Counted from the stretch's first letter, positions 23,053 to 35,600 are shown. The stretch: DNA of 64,000 nt from Polytrichum commune (GCA_950295325.1 OX485808.1:29036527-29100526); one strand, 5' to 3'. Numbers and translations: made by a program. Notes: a model not told the origin generated them from the sequence alone.

Positions 23053-24610
23053 ATCCTCAATTGAATTACTCAAATTGAGGAACAACTAGTTGATGTCTCT
23101 TGGGGAGTTGTTGTCTTCCGAAACTGAAATGCTCGAGTTGAGTTCAACTTTAGTTGCGGTGTGCACAGTGTGTTGCAATGTCCATCAACAGCAGATTTGA
23201 ATACTGGTAGTGGGTGTTCCTCAGATCCTGGTGTAGAGACCTTAGTGTAGAAAGGATGCAACATCGATCCAAGGTTCACATGTATTGAGGTTTGGGTCCA
23301 CTTATCTTTAATTCTCTGTAACAGCATGTTGTGCTGCATGTGGAGCTCAAAATATAGGATTGCAATCTCTTTTCAAGGCACAGAAATACTGCAAGGAACC
23401 AGCACTGTATTGTATTAAACACATTTGTGAACCAACACCCTGTTGTCATTTACTTGTTACAGCCTGGGTTTTATACACCTTACTGCATGTTAAAAAAAAT
23501 TGTTCTCACCACACCCATGTGCATAGTTCAAATCTCGTACATGAATAACTCTTCAGGAATTATAAGAGAAACAACGTCCTATAGTAAGTGTTTGATGTCA
23601 AGTGAGGGAGAGACGGAACAATTTCATACATGCGTACCTCTCATTCGTCCGAACATAAAACCTGACCCCCTAAAGGTTTGTGGCCGTTTCTTTTCAATTG
23701 ACTTGGACTAGACTAGTTTGAGGTCTTTGAAGCTAAGTCCAGTGTCAAACACTTACTATAGATTAACTCATTTATAGTTATAAGTGTTTGATGTCCTATA
23801 GTTCTGATGAGTGCCCAGAAACTCTTCAGCAACAGAAACATGTCAAGTTGATGATGATCAGAGACTCTAAATCACAGATGCTCAGAGGGCTTCAGAATAA
23901 AATAATTCCTTCAAGTACATATATTAGAGTAATTAAAAGGTACATCACAGGATCAGTACAGAATTTTAAGAGGCAGTTGCTTCTGGTGCATGGAGCCAAT
24001 GGATAGCAACGGAAGTACACGACAAACTCATCATGTTAGAGGTAGACACACTGGACAGAGACTAGTACTGCAAGTTCAGGACCTACGTTTTCAACCCAAG
24101 AATTCCTGGCAATGGCTCTTGCATTAAGAAAATGCACTTGCAAAAATCGTACATCAGATACTTTGAAGGCTGGCCTAAACTAGACATGTCATTAGGGGTG
24201 CCTAGCTGCTGGTACCTACTCATCACAATTCTAGAAGTCTAAAAATGACCACTTCTGTCTATGACCAAGAGCAGGACGGCAAAAGACTGCAGCATCTCCA
24301 CTGCTAGCAGATGAGAATAGCAGCATTTGCTGTTGGTCATGGGACAAATCTACAACCCATTTTTAATCTACTGAACCTTGAGCGCTGCTGCCTGGCTCAA
24401 TTACCCAAAGAATTAGGGTCACGCTCCATGCGAGGGGGGTGGCAAGCATCTTTCTTAATGTCTATAAATGCTCCCCTCCACGGTGGATCCCCTCTCAGTC
24501 CATAGCCTTGTGAGCTCTTGGGGTATCCATGCGAGGGGGTTGCCATTTGTGCAATGTGCACTCTCCTCATTCTTTTCCCATTCGCACAGGAGGGCCCATC
24601 ACAATTTCAT
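23053..24610. other. Intergenic stretch
   Basis: No supported gene. A minus-strand frame at 23070-23339 and a plus-strand frame at 23427-23711 are unrecognised. Near 24440 and 24530 a phrase CCATGCGAGGGGGTTGCCA is duplicated, next to the tandem copies of the DHHC tail. Confidence 0.25.
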
Positions 24611-24617
24611 CTAACCT

Positions 24618-25790
24618 CTAAACTATCCTTAAATCAAGACGCTCCATTTCATTGGTAAGGTTGACCATCCCGGTGGCATGGTCAAAGGACCTCATATTTT
24701 GGAGGCTGGTATCCAAGGGGGTTGGGGGGATGTGCACTTCCTCACCCGTGGAGCCAAAAGAGTAATTTGAACCATGATGCCCATTTCGCTCCATGGAGTC
24801 ATGGCCAGGGCAAAGAGTGAACCAGTTCGCTCCATGGACCCTTTGACCCTTAAAGTCATGACTGGGGCAATGAGCTTCTGTCGTTGCTTCGTTCTTTCGA
24901 ATGCCCAATGCTCCCAGATGAACTTGTTGGGAGCTTTGTATCCAAGGGGGGAAATGTAAAGCTTTGAGCCTGCAATAAGACTTCAATGAGCCTTTATGAG
25001 CGCGTCCTCACCCATGAAGCCAATAGGGTTTTTTGACATTGACCCTTAAAGTCCTGGCTGGGGCAACGATCTGCTACTGCTGCTTTGCTCTTCCAAGTGT
25101 CCACCACTTCCATATGGAGGTGGCTAGTGTGAAGCACTTGTTGGGATGATGATGACCTGATGAAACTAGTCCCAAGGCTTGAATACTCTGGGATTCCAGG
25201 TGGTTTGGGAGGAAGATCAGGTCTATGATTCTGTTGTCTACTCCCCGCAACCGACTCCCCAATGGGCATGAGTGGGCTGCTAGAGAAGATTGACACCAGT
25301 CCACTAAGCTGTATGGTGCTCGAGTGATGAGGCATGCTTGAATCATTCGATATGGGGACGGGTAGACTCAAGCAGCTCAATTCCGCAAAGAATTACACCG
25401 ACCAAGCTTAACCCTAATCCTTAAAGTCCTGGCCTGGGCAAAGAGCTGCTGCTGCTTGGCTCTTTCGTGCACCACTTGCAGACGGAGGTGGCTGCATGTG
25501 AGGCACTTGTTGGGATGATGATGACCTGATGAAGCTAGTCCCAAGGCTTCAATACTTTGGGATTCATATTGGTTTGGGAGTAAGATCAGGTCTATTATTC
25601 TGTTGTCTCCTCTCCGCCGCCCACTCCCCAATGCGCATGAGCAGGCTGCTAAAGAAGATCGATACCGGTCCACTCAGCTATATGGTGCTCGAGTGACGAG
25701 GCATGTTTTGAACCTTTTGGCTATGGGACGGGTGGATTCGAGCAGCTCAATTCCTCAAAGAATTACACCAGCCAAGGTAAGTGCTAAACC
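24618..25790 (-). repeat. Tandem copies of the DHHC gene's terminal coding segment
   Basis: The segment encoding the last ~100 residues of the DHHC protein (25790-26095) recurs downstream at about 25420-25720 and 25030-25345, plus a shorter piece at about 24770-24990. The landmark GATGATGATGACCTGATGAA occurs at 25898, 25514 and 25145 (offsets 384 and 369 bp). The middle copy has stops (for example TAG where the gene has CAG in SSIQPSG). The next is open over [10 protein letters not shown] and [17 protein letters not shown]. All lie after the gene's stop, so they are probably 3' UTR or dead. Confidence 0.8.
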
Positions 25791-25797
25791 CTTAACC

Positions 25798-28700
25798 CTA
25801 AAGACCTGGCCGGGGCAAAGAGCTGCTGCTGCTGCTTGGTTCTTTGGAATGTGCACCACTCCCAGATGGAAGCGGCTGCGTGTGAGGCACTTGTTGGGAT
25901 GATGATGACCTGATGAAACTAGTCCCAAGGCTTGAATACCTCGGGATTACAGGTGGTTTAGGAGGAAGATCCGGTCTACTAGCCTGATGTCTCCTCCCTG
26001 CCGCCGACTCCCCAATGGGCATGAGCGGGCTACTGAAGAAGATCGATACCTGTCCACTCGGCTGTATACTGCTCGAGTGACGAGGGATACTTGAATCTTT
26101 GGGTAAGGGACGTAGCGCCGCTCCTGATGCCAACGATGGAATTCGTAGCCTTGGGTATTGCCCAGTGTCTACCATCGTCGCCGTTTTTCCACCGTCAGAT
26201 CCCGACGATGGCGATGACATAGTTGGATCCCTCCAGTTGCTCGGCCCGCCCTCATACGGCGAAAGAACGGAAGTACTGATCCCTCGACCCTTAAACTGGA
26301 TCGCTCGCGACGCAGCACTACCTCCGTACCTGCTTGCTCCTCGACTTTTGAAGAATGCTGGGTTCTTCAGGTCGGACGGCGAAAATTTTGTGCCAACTCT
26401 GATTTTCTTCCCTTTAATAGCGTGCCGACCCATGTCGTCGGTCGTCTCCCCACCCGAAGCATCGTATCCATCACTTACTGTAGTCGCCCCGACGGTTCGC
26501 ATGAGGTCGGGACGTCCTATTTGAGCTGGTGATCCCACTGGTGGTGGACCAGCGGACTGTGACTGGGAGGAGGAGGCAGGAATATTGGAGTCCTGGACCG
26601 GAGTAATTACTGAAGATGTTGAGCGCGAGAGTTGGTCCGGCCGAAGAGGGGTGTTAAATTGGGTGCTAGGAAGAGAAGTGGAGAAATTGGTCCTTGATTG
26701 GCTGCCTGAACTTTTTGTATCTAATCTAAGGCGCTTAGACCAAGAAATAGGGATATCTGACTCCCGACCCGTTTTGATTCTCGGGAGTTCTGATTTGTAC
26801 GGAGACAGCGACATAGACCCCTTGATGTCTTCTTTTCCTCCTCTCCGTAGCATGCTGTGTGGTAGGCCGGACTCGACACTCACACTACTTTGGCGACTGC
26901 TGTTGCTGCTGTAACTCTCCTCCGACTCTGTCAATCCTTTCAAGTCCCGAGCCGGTCCAACTGGTCGTAACACAGATGAAGCTTTCCTTGCCTTCGAGGC
27001 CGCGAGCCTAGCCTCTTCTTTACCTATCTTTGCAAGCCTCCACGCACTGATCTTCACATCCGGCTTGCCCTTTTGCGTTGGGTTCGGCCGCTCCGGTTGC
27101 CCAGTCGAAGAAGCTGTGTGAGAACCTGGATGCGGTATAACTTCGTCCTGCAAGATTTGCAAAATGATCCCATTCAGCAAATGCCCTCAACTTTCTAAAA
27201 GTTGGATCAAGTATTGAACTGCTGGAAGTATGCCATATTTCAGATCTTCTTGTAGCATGGGTCCAAAGAAGTTCTTCTCCTTTTTAAGATCCTTTCGTAT
27301 ACAACCATGGCAACCACCTAGAAAGAACCATCTGGCGCTCCTACTGCACTTACTGTGACGCCTATTGGTTTTTACCAGTGTTGTACTGATATCACCTTTT
27401 ATTTTAATTTCACTCAGGTACGTATAATAAGGTTTTTGCATTCTTTTGGATACTGGTAGGGTAGTGTATTATAGGATATTTTTGTTAGATACCATTTTGA
27501 TCTATGAGCCATGCAAGAATCTTCATTCCTAGGTAAAATTGCATTAGTATCAGGACGGTATTGGGATGATATTGACCCAAATGATAACTCGGGTATGCAA
27601 AAATTCTCCTATCGTGTGATATCTACCAAGTATCAATAATTGCGTGGTCCTACAATTCTGATACCGGTCAGGTACGTTCATTTCACCTATACACCAGTCC
27701 AATATTTTCATTTCAGATACCTTATATGATGGGATAAGCCTGTCACCAATATAAATTCATCACACTGTAGAACAAGGAAATGCCAAGACAACAACATGCA
27801 CTAGGTACCTGATGCTCCACAAAAATCCGAGGTGGTGTGCACCATCCACCGTGTTGTTGCCCCAGTGAGTTTGACCTGCTCATACCAGGATTTGTCGAGG
27901 TACTTGTAGATGAGTTTCCGCTTGGGTCATCATCTGTTGATGGACCCGAATCATGTGCTCGCACAGCCATTACATATTCATACGTTGTGATACCCTAATG
28001 CCACATCAAGATTGACCAAAAACACACATTTAGGTATATTCCTTGGCAGCAATATCAAGCGATTCCAGTCTTGAGGGCTAATAAGATACACACGATGCTG
28101 TCTATCAGGATTCAAGTGCAGTTTGTTGGAAATTAAAGAAAGCCCTGGGCATAATAACATGCAACAGCTCACCTTACCTTTTTAATAAGAATAAGATGGA
28201 AGAAGAACAGCTCGCCCAAGGGTAGACACGCCAGCATGGCCACCAAAGTGCACACAGCCTGCACCATTCTAGCAGAAGAATTATCACAGGGTAAAGGAAT
28301 CTTCATTCGCAATTTGGAACTTTAAGTTGAAATATCTGTCCCACTATAATACAAATTGATAGATGATGGAAACTGCATCGCATAACTACATAGAAATACG
28401 CACTTGACTAATATCTCAGTTTCATATACTGGTGCTACTGAATATCCTAGCCTCACTTAGATTATGGAGAGTGCATATAATCAACTTTGACAGGCAGTGC
28501 AATTTTCGGAAATACTTCAATCGTTTGAAAGCCAACTCAGTCAAAGAGTTCACCCCTGGTCAATATAGGGTAATTTAGAATTTTCAGAAGGATGAGTTAA
28601 AATGACCCTAAGTACAGATTTCCCCAGAATTTAACAAATGATTATGCATCCAGAGTTACAACGGGTGTGGGCATCAATAACAATTTGCTAGCAACTCTCG

Positions 28701-31700
28701 TGGATGAGTTACAGACAAAAGAGATTGTAATTGAGCTGGGTGAGGTCCTTGAGATGGTAGAATTCTTACCACAACAGTTGCAAACGGCGCTCTTGAGAAT
28801 CCATTCCCAAGCTTTTCTGTTATCTGGTTCTCTATACCTTGCTTATCCACAAAGCAGCGAATAAATACTGCTCCTCCCACAAGCCATTCCACAATGAGCT
28901 ACAAAATCACACCAAATGATGTCAGAACAAAGTCAGGTGCAAGAATTGGACTTTTGAAAGAGACACATTGATAAACGAGCAAATTCAGTGCTCACCAACA
29001 TGAGACTTGTGGTCATCAAAGCTACAAAAGTTCTGTAATTCTTCCTTCCGATGCAGTTATTCAACCACTGCAAGCACACAAAACAGAATGATATTAGTCA
29101 ACTGTAAAGGTTTGGGTTGCATTAAAACGATGCCACTTAGAGGTAGAATAAGAGTCTCGTCTGTCCTGGATACTAATCAATTCCCATCATAGGCTGGGAA
29201 TAAATAAAACTCTCTATGCATAAATTGTAACTTCAATATAAGGTTGCCAGGCTCATCTTCATATAGAATGTCATAATTTTCAAAGTCAGCTACACTGTCT
29301 GAAGTATGTGCACTGCTTGTGATTAAACTGTATAAGAGGCAGAACTTACAAGACAATGGTGGTCAAAACCATCAACGCACTTGTCACAACTCCGACAATG
29401 CTTGCTGTACATGGGAACCTGCAAGGTCAAATGCACACGATGTCAGCAGGAACCCTGCACAAGCCGATTAACATGGTAGCTGGTCAATGTAGACGTCTAC
29501 AGATCATGCAAATTTTGCAGGCATCCATCTTGACCCCGTGCTTTGCAGAACACAAAGAAAACATATGGGAAGAAGGATGTGCACTGGTCTCATATATTCT
29601 GTGTTAAGTCTTTCAGACGGCCGCAAGTACACCATACTCGATTCCAAATAAGATAGCTCTTGAAGGCTTCAATTACACAAGCTCAGGCCCCCTTTACACT
29701 AAAGCTCAAGTTGAGAGCTTGAGGTGAGAGCCTGAAGAAAGGAGCCTTTTCACTGACGGGAGTCCTTTACACATGCTTGTTCACTCAAATCAACTTTACA
29801 CATAAGCTCTCAACTTGAGAGCTTGAACTTTATACCGGGCTTACAATGCTTAAATGGCAATTTGATGAATCCCATATGGACAACAAGCTCTCATTCATTT
29901 TGACTAGCTCTCGGTCAATATCCTAAGCTTACAAATTGTCATGAGCTCAAGCTCTCACTTTGTGGGCCCCGAGAAAATGGGCTTTCAAGCATTCTTTGGC
30001 TTGTCACGAATGCTTCCTTGTTTAGTATCATTGCCCCCTTGCTTTCTCACTTTGAGCATAGCCACTTTACACTTGTTCAAACTATTAAGAGCTTGAAGAT
30101 TGGTCAAGCTCTCAATAGTTCCAGCTTTGAATGAAAGCTGTCAACTCCATGTATCAAACCCCCGAAACTTGCAAGTTCAAGCTCTCAACTCGAGATATGG
30201 AATTCAATTTTACCTCGGTATTACAAAGAGTGCAGAACAACATCTCATCCTGCACAGGATCAGAGGCTTCCCAACAGCTGTCTGGGGCGACTGCCCAGCA
30301 ACAACAGAAACCACACAGCCCTGAAAAGCTGCACAACTTTGGCCGTCGTCTTTGAACGCGCTCCACTTGCCCTTCTTCAATAGGGGATTCCTTCTGTGCA
30401 AGAACATCCCTAATGGAAGCTGCAGCGGAGGAAGGGGCTGAAGGCTGGAGGGACAAGCTGAATCCTGAGGGCGGTGGGTCAATCCCCAGCGACGAACCCG
30501 TTGAGTTTTTTTCAATATTCTCCTCCTTGCGAGGATGCAGTTGTTGGTGGTCCAGCACACCGGTATCTGCTGGATCGATTGCTGTGCATCGAATATACAA
30601 CAAGGCCACTGCTAAAGCCTGCAATGGATAACACGGCCAATGTATACTTTAAGGGTGCGCCTCGAGTATGTAATAGAATCCCTGAGATGAAAATTGAGGA
30701 GTATGGAGATGATGCAAGACAGCCCACAAACCTCATTATCATTATCCTTTAACTCAATGGTACTATTCAGCGGGAGTTGGTCCCTTATGATTTTCAATCG
30801 GGTGTTTTTCACACAAAAACCAATTGCTTCCTTCCCTGTGTGGTGCAGGCTCGGAGGTAGTGTTTGGATTTGAATAAAGAGCAACCTATTTGGGTTCATT
30901 GAGGACCAAACGCATTTTAGCACCTCTTAGCTTGCCACGATAAATATACCCTCAATGAGCCAATATAGAATGTTCTTCGTTCAAACCTCCACACTACCTC
31001 CAAGCATGCAACGAAAACTTACGGACTCCAGACCAAAAGTCATGTTGAGTTAGAGGATAACTCTATTCATCAAGCATTATCAGCAACCCGATTCTCTTGC
31101 ACCCTGTCAACAGTGGGGAAGTTGAATATGCTTACCAAGGGAGAGTAAACGGCATATGCAGTATTTACTGTCGCAGTGAACCACAAAAATGGTGCCAGAA
31201 ATATGTAGTACGCTACTGCGAGCAAGAAGAAGACTGTCATAGCCGCAACCTGAAAATCCAAAGTCTTGATGAGTCAGGCAACCTCGGGTATGGATTGCTG
31301 GAAAAAGTAGTGTTATACCTTGGCCAGTGTGCATCTTCATCCTTACCGTCCCACTTTTTTCTGTCTGAACTTCTTAAGAAATGGTCGTTCAGAGACTTGG
31401 AACTATTTTATACAGACCCCCCTGCCATTGCAGAGTTCTGTGTGGTGTTTCACAAATACTTAGCCCAAAGGTCCTGACAAAATCGCCGTGAGACTGACTC
31501 TCTGTCAATGTAAAATTACGAGGTGCATTCTTCAGGATGGAAATAAAATCATCAGGGTGGATATCTTGAAAAGCAACAAACAAAATTCGCTGCATCGTCT
31601 TTACGCAATTACGGAGCCAGTGCTTGAGGTCTCTAGCTGCTTTTTGGTGTGAAAAACTTGCAAAACCTTTTCAATGGCACCGAAAATGAGATGAACAAAT

Positions 31701-32005
31701 TGCACGCAATGCTACATAAAAGTACAAGGTGCACTCTGCCTACTTCGGTAAACCATCAGGATGGATGTCATCAGCAAGCAAAACAAAAACAAAACAAGAA
31801 ACGACAAGCAAGATTCGGTGCATCATGTGTATGCGAGTGCGGAGCCAGTGCTCGAGGTCTCTGGCGTGGAAAACTTGCAAAACTTTTCAATGACACCGAA
31901 AATGGGATGAACTCCACCGCGCATAATATCGACCAAGGAGGTTTGACGAAAGAAGCGGACCTGAAGAGTGTGCGCAGGAAGCTGCCAGCCATGCCGCCGC
32001 ACCAT
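25798..32005 (-). CDS. DHHC-type protein S-acyltransferase with long Ser-rich tail
   Basis: Minus strand, exons 32005-31961, 31249-31136, 30618-30214, 29418-29350, 29067-28996, 28898-28770, 28258-28178, 27994-27809, 27147-25798; 816 residues, all introns phase 0. The enzyme palmitoylates cysteines of membrane-associated proteins. Start [15 protein letters not shown] is typical of the plant PAT19-22 group. TM1 is about 17-39, TM2 about 50-66, then DPA (68-70). The Cys-rich domain runs 182-217 ([17 protein letters not shown] 207-210, catalytic Cys210, then WLNNC). TM3/TM4 are about 226-253 and 274-301, followed by the TTYE motif 308-311. An unusual Cys cluster (149-160, CCCW) precedes the domain. 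The tail (368-816) opens DEVIPHPG, has [18 protein letters not shown] as in relatives, then is disordered and Ser/Pro-rich. It is much longer than the roughly 600 residues common in the group. Confidence 0.92.
27376..27703. repeat. Family I TIR repeat in a DHHC gene intron
   Basis: Related to 9524-9900 in the MraY intron: same succession of GATACC-rich blocks, ATGCAAGAATCTTCAT, GATAACTCGGGTATGC, and the end CCTATACACCAGTCC. Copies are clearly diverged. No coding content. Confidence 0.5.
29686..30165. repeat. Palindrome-rich repeat in a DHHC gene intron
   Basis: Intron between exons 3 and 4. Many copies of AAGCTCTCAA in both orientations, including a near-perfect palindrome at about 29807-29828. 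Begins GGCCCCCTTTACACT, resembling family C ends; a right end near CAAACCCCC at about 30160 is a weaker inverse. Possibly a TIR transposon; the superfamily is unresolved. Confidence 0.4.
31500..31945. repeat. Two-unit tandem duplication in DHHC intron 1
   Basis: Units of about 220 bp at 31500-31720 and 31725-31945. Shared phrases: GGAGCCAGTGCT.GAGGTCTCT, AAAACTTGCAAAAC.TTTTCAATG and CACCGAAAATG.GATGAAC. It ends just before coding exon 1 (31961), inside the first intron. Confidence 0.6.
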
Positions 32006-33680
32006 CACGGCAGATGATCAAATGGGATAATTTATGTGCAAGCTGTCAAAAGCTCAAGAAGCACTCACACCCCGAGCACACTATTCTGCAATTTCCCAAT
32101 CCTGTTCCACCCTGTCTCTCTTCCATAATCGCAAAACCATTTGCGAATCCTCTACCTCCTGCTGCTACCCGAGCAGGGCCGCCATAACTGACCGCTCCGC
32201 TGCCACTTTGAGTAGCCAAATTCGCCTTCGCTGCGACGTGGTCCCTCCACCTTTGTCTAATGTCGGTCTCCTCCTTCCCCACTCCCATTTGCAAAACTCT
32301 TCCATATTGCTTCCCAACTAAAAATTTCACAAAAAACTCACCAAAACTCAACACTCCCTCATACTCGCATCCTTAACCCAAAAAATTGTAATGACTAATA
32401 TCCGCCTCTCCTTTCCCACTCCCTTTTCCAAACTCCTCCATCTTTCTCCCCCCATCCCCCAAAACTCGCCAGAAACTCACCTAAAATCAGCAATCCCCCA
32501 CAATCTCATCCTTACCCCAAACTTTCAATGTCTTAATGTCGGCCTCCTCCTTCCCCACTCCCATTTGCAAAACTACTCCATCTTGCTCCCCGCCCTCCAA
32601 AAACTCACCAAATCTCGCCAATCCCCCACACTCGCATCCTAAACACAAAATTCTAATGTCCACACCAAAGTCCTCCATCTTGCTCCCCCCAACCAAAAAC
32701 TCAACAAACTCCACACTCGCATCCTTAACCCAAAAGTTTCTCAAATTTCCAGACACCCACCAAACTTACCCTCCGAAACCAATAAAAAAAACCAAAAAAT
32801 TACCCACATTTCTCCAACCCCATCATGACCACTCGAAGTCGCTTACTTAACTTAACTTACTCATCAGATAACCTTAATTCCTCCCATTTCCCCCAAATCT
32901 CTCTCTCCCCCCCCCCTCTTCTCTCTCTCTCCCTCCCTCTCTCTCTACACCACTGCCCAGCTTCGAGGCGCACACTCTGGCCCCGAAACCCCGTCCCCAC
33001 TTCGGCGCACATCTCATCCCATCCCATCCCATGACATTAAAAGTCACTTACACGATCCCGAGCGACCCTGCACTGCATCAATTCCTGCAGGTCATCGAAG
33101 GCAGCTTCGACGAGAGTCGTGATGATGAGGTGATGAGCAGCGACCCACGACTGGTGGATGGAATTGATGACCCGGTCGCCTCGCAGCTGGGCCACTTCTG
33201 CCCGGCCTGCTAGCTTCCTGCCTCGGCTGATGTTTCTGTTGTTGGGTTCTGTGGTGGTGGGGCTAGTAAAGCAAAGTAAAAGTCAGTCAGTAAAAATGGC
33301 AGAAGATTGCGGCCGCTGGGTGCATTATTACGCACACATTGGCCGGTCGACACCTGGGGCGATGATCAACCCGACTTTTCATCATCAGCGCTCCTCCGAC
33401 CTGCATGCGAGACGGCGAGATCCTTGGGCGGCTGCCTGTATGCAGCCCACGACCTGACCGGGTGCATACCCGGCGGGTATGCTCCCGTGTATCCTGGGAA
33501 TCCGGTGGGGCGGCGGTTGCGTGGGCGGGGGTGAAAGAATGTTTTGGAACTTGATGATCTGGTGCTTAATATTGGGGAGCTTTTGGATCATGGGGGCCTC
33601 ATTGGATGGGTGGGGGGTGGGGGCTCGGCCTCGTTCCCGGAAAAGAAGAGCTTGTTTTTTCAAAGGACCGCACAAGGTAA
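32006..33680 (-). promoter_or_regulatory. Upstream region of the DHHC gene, with repeat array
   Basis: Non-coding upstream sequence of the minus-strand gene. 32257-32730 holds about four imperfect units of roughly 130 bp, each with CTCCTCCTTCCCCACTCC, then CAAAACT and ACACTCGCATCC. A pyrimidine tract with (CT)n lies at 32895-32950 and (CATCC)n at 33010-33030. 33000-33640 is more GC-rich than its surroundings. The pyrimidine tracts on this strand are GA-rich on the coding strand and may be part of the 5' UTR. I could not place a TATA box or start site. Confidence 0.4.
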
Positions 33681-34180
33681 GGGCCACTTCACACACGAGC
33701 CAAGAGCCGTGACCGTGAAATTGTGAGAGCCCAAAAGAAAAGTGTCCAAAAGCCATCCCAACACACCTCCAAATTCATGTAGTGTGATTACGGACCCTCG
33801 AGAGTAGTGTGAAGTCATATGTGACCGGGCCCTCAACCAAATGCTATTTCAATGAATTTTTATTCATGCGGGTCCTTGCGCATGATAACATAGAATACAT
33901 CAACGGTTGTGAGCGTTCGGAGTGTCATGGTCTCCCGGTTTTGTGTTAGGCCTACCTCCACGAGGTGGTTTTTGAAAATAGTCCAAGTGACCATGAAACA
34001 GGATCCATTCGATGCCATGTAGGAATCCATCTAGACTTTACATCCACCTTGCATTCACATACTTCGTTGGTCCCTCAAGCGTAGTGTGAAGCGAACTTGG
34101 AGCGGCTCTGCCTTTTCCACCAATGAGAGTGCTTGAAGTGTAATGGTCACGGGCGCTCAGTCTCGTGTGTGAAGTGGCCC
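33681..34180. mobile_element. TIR element, family B copy 2, PIF/Harbinger-like
   Basis: GGGCCACTTCACACACGAG at the left and its inverse at the right, with TAA at 33678-33680 and 34181-34183. 500 bp. This is a clean full-length reference copy for the subfamily. No transposase. Confidence 0.82.
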
Positions 34181-34478
34181 TAAGTCAAAGGGGCAAAGTT
34201 TCATGAACACAGAAGGTAAAGCATGTCTCGAACGGTTTGTTTTCATCGTTTGCCATGGTTCTCAAAATGGGAGTTTGGAGTTGGGGAATTTTTTTTGGAT
34301 CCGCCAACATGATGTGAGATATTAGCAACACTTTGTGAATTTTTCTGATCTTCCATGTTGTTTCTATGATTTTTTAAAGTCGGATCATAATTGATGCAAC
34401 TATAAAAAAAAATCAAGTAGTTCTTCCTTGCCCCTTCCCCCCCCCCCCCCTCTCAACCCCTAACTAAATTCACTACAT

Positions 34479-34686
34479 TGATAATCCCAATCAGTATGTG
34501 TAATTGTTTGGGGTTACGTAGTGCTATAAATGTTTGACGAGAATGTATATTTTACCAAGCGGAGTCGTTTATGTTCTATGATGTCCAAACAACATGTTGA
34601 ATTTTTGTTAGTAAAAATTGAACTCGTGAGTAAGACGTTGATGCATTGCGTAACTCCGAATAGTAACACGCACTGATTGGGATAAC
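34479..34686. mobile_element. TIR element, family A copy 2
   Basis: Ends TGATAATCCCAATCAGT and its inverse (ACTGATTGGGATAACA), continuing inward through GGTTACGTAGTGCT and GCATTGCGTAACTCC as inverse partners. 208 bp, non-coding. The outer 20 bp differ from copy 1, so this is a distinct subfamily. Confidence 0.6.
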
Positions 34687-34689
34687 AAG

Positions 34690-35400
34690 TGTATTGAGCC
34701 TAGAACGAGGTGATATTGTAGAGTAATGTTGTGTATGTTACCCAATGGTTTCTACTTTTAGGCGAATTGTCATAGACACAATTTAGTTTAGTGGGAACTA
34801 GTTGAAATGAATCAACAATAACATTGAGAAGGGTAGATTTTCATTGCACCTCTTCTTATAGGTGTTGAGAACAATATCATTAAACAATTGTTTAACATTT
34901 TTTAGCCACGTTCAGTGTTTGGGTTCTATTCAAATTAAAACATGGTCACCATTTCGTTGCAACCTACAAATTCTTATTGATTTTCCTAGCATCTACCTCT
35001 TCTAGTGATTCTAACACCTACATAACCTTATTCTTTGCGAATTGAACATGGTGATATCGTTGAAGCATGTCATGTGCTTTGGTGTGGTGGACATAAGACC
35101 AAGGGTGGGTCAAACGGGCATTTCAATCATGTTGAACCTACTAAGGTCAGTGTTTCTTCTCTCTTTGCTTTGGTGTGTCCCACACTACCATATTCATCAT
35201 CAAGCCACATTGATTGGCTTGCATGCATTGGGTGGCAACTAAAGAGGATGTGGCTGAAATTTGGTATTGAATTACAAGTCATGAAGACCAGTCTAACAAA
35301 CAACGCACACCAATTCTAATCCCACACAAAATCATATATTTAGTGTAGGGTACCTCCGTGGATCAAGGGGTCTCATTTACCACTTGCTTCTCTTCCACTA
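34690..35400. other. Intergenic stretch
   Basis: AT-rich; an unrecognised 94-codon open frame at 35035-35319 has no domain signature. No other structure seen. Confidence 0.25.
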
Positions 35401-35403
35401 CAT

Positions 35404-35600
35404 TGTTTAAGGTAAATATTGTGGGCCACACTATATATGAGAAAACCCAACACTAAAAACATCAGGGATTTATTGTGGTGCACATTGAATTCCAACCCAC
35501 ATTACATGACATCAGAGGTCTACGTGGTAGGTTACAATATTTCGATTCAATGGAAAGCAATGCGCATTTGAGAGACTGCCACCAAAAGTGAGGGTTTGTT
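35404..35600. mobile_element. Family D fragment, left half
   Basis: Matches 12729-12900: GGTAAATATTGTGGGCCACAC, then ACATCAGAGGTC.ACGTGGTAGG and a GTGCGCATTTGA-like stretch. The right TIR was not found. Confidence 0.5.

Noticed and set aside
26099-26914. Plus-strand open frames opposite the DHHC last exon
   Set aside because: Shadows of a GC-richer coding exon on the other strand.
32257-32730. CRISPR-like array
   Set aside because: Units are long, imperfect and contiguous without unique spacers, in a plant nuclear context.
33031-33213. Small open frame in the GC-rich region upstream of the DHHC gene
   Set aside because: No domain, no splice context, and overlapping frames are equally open.
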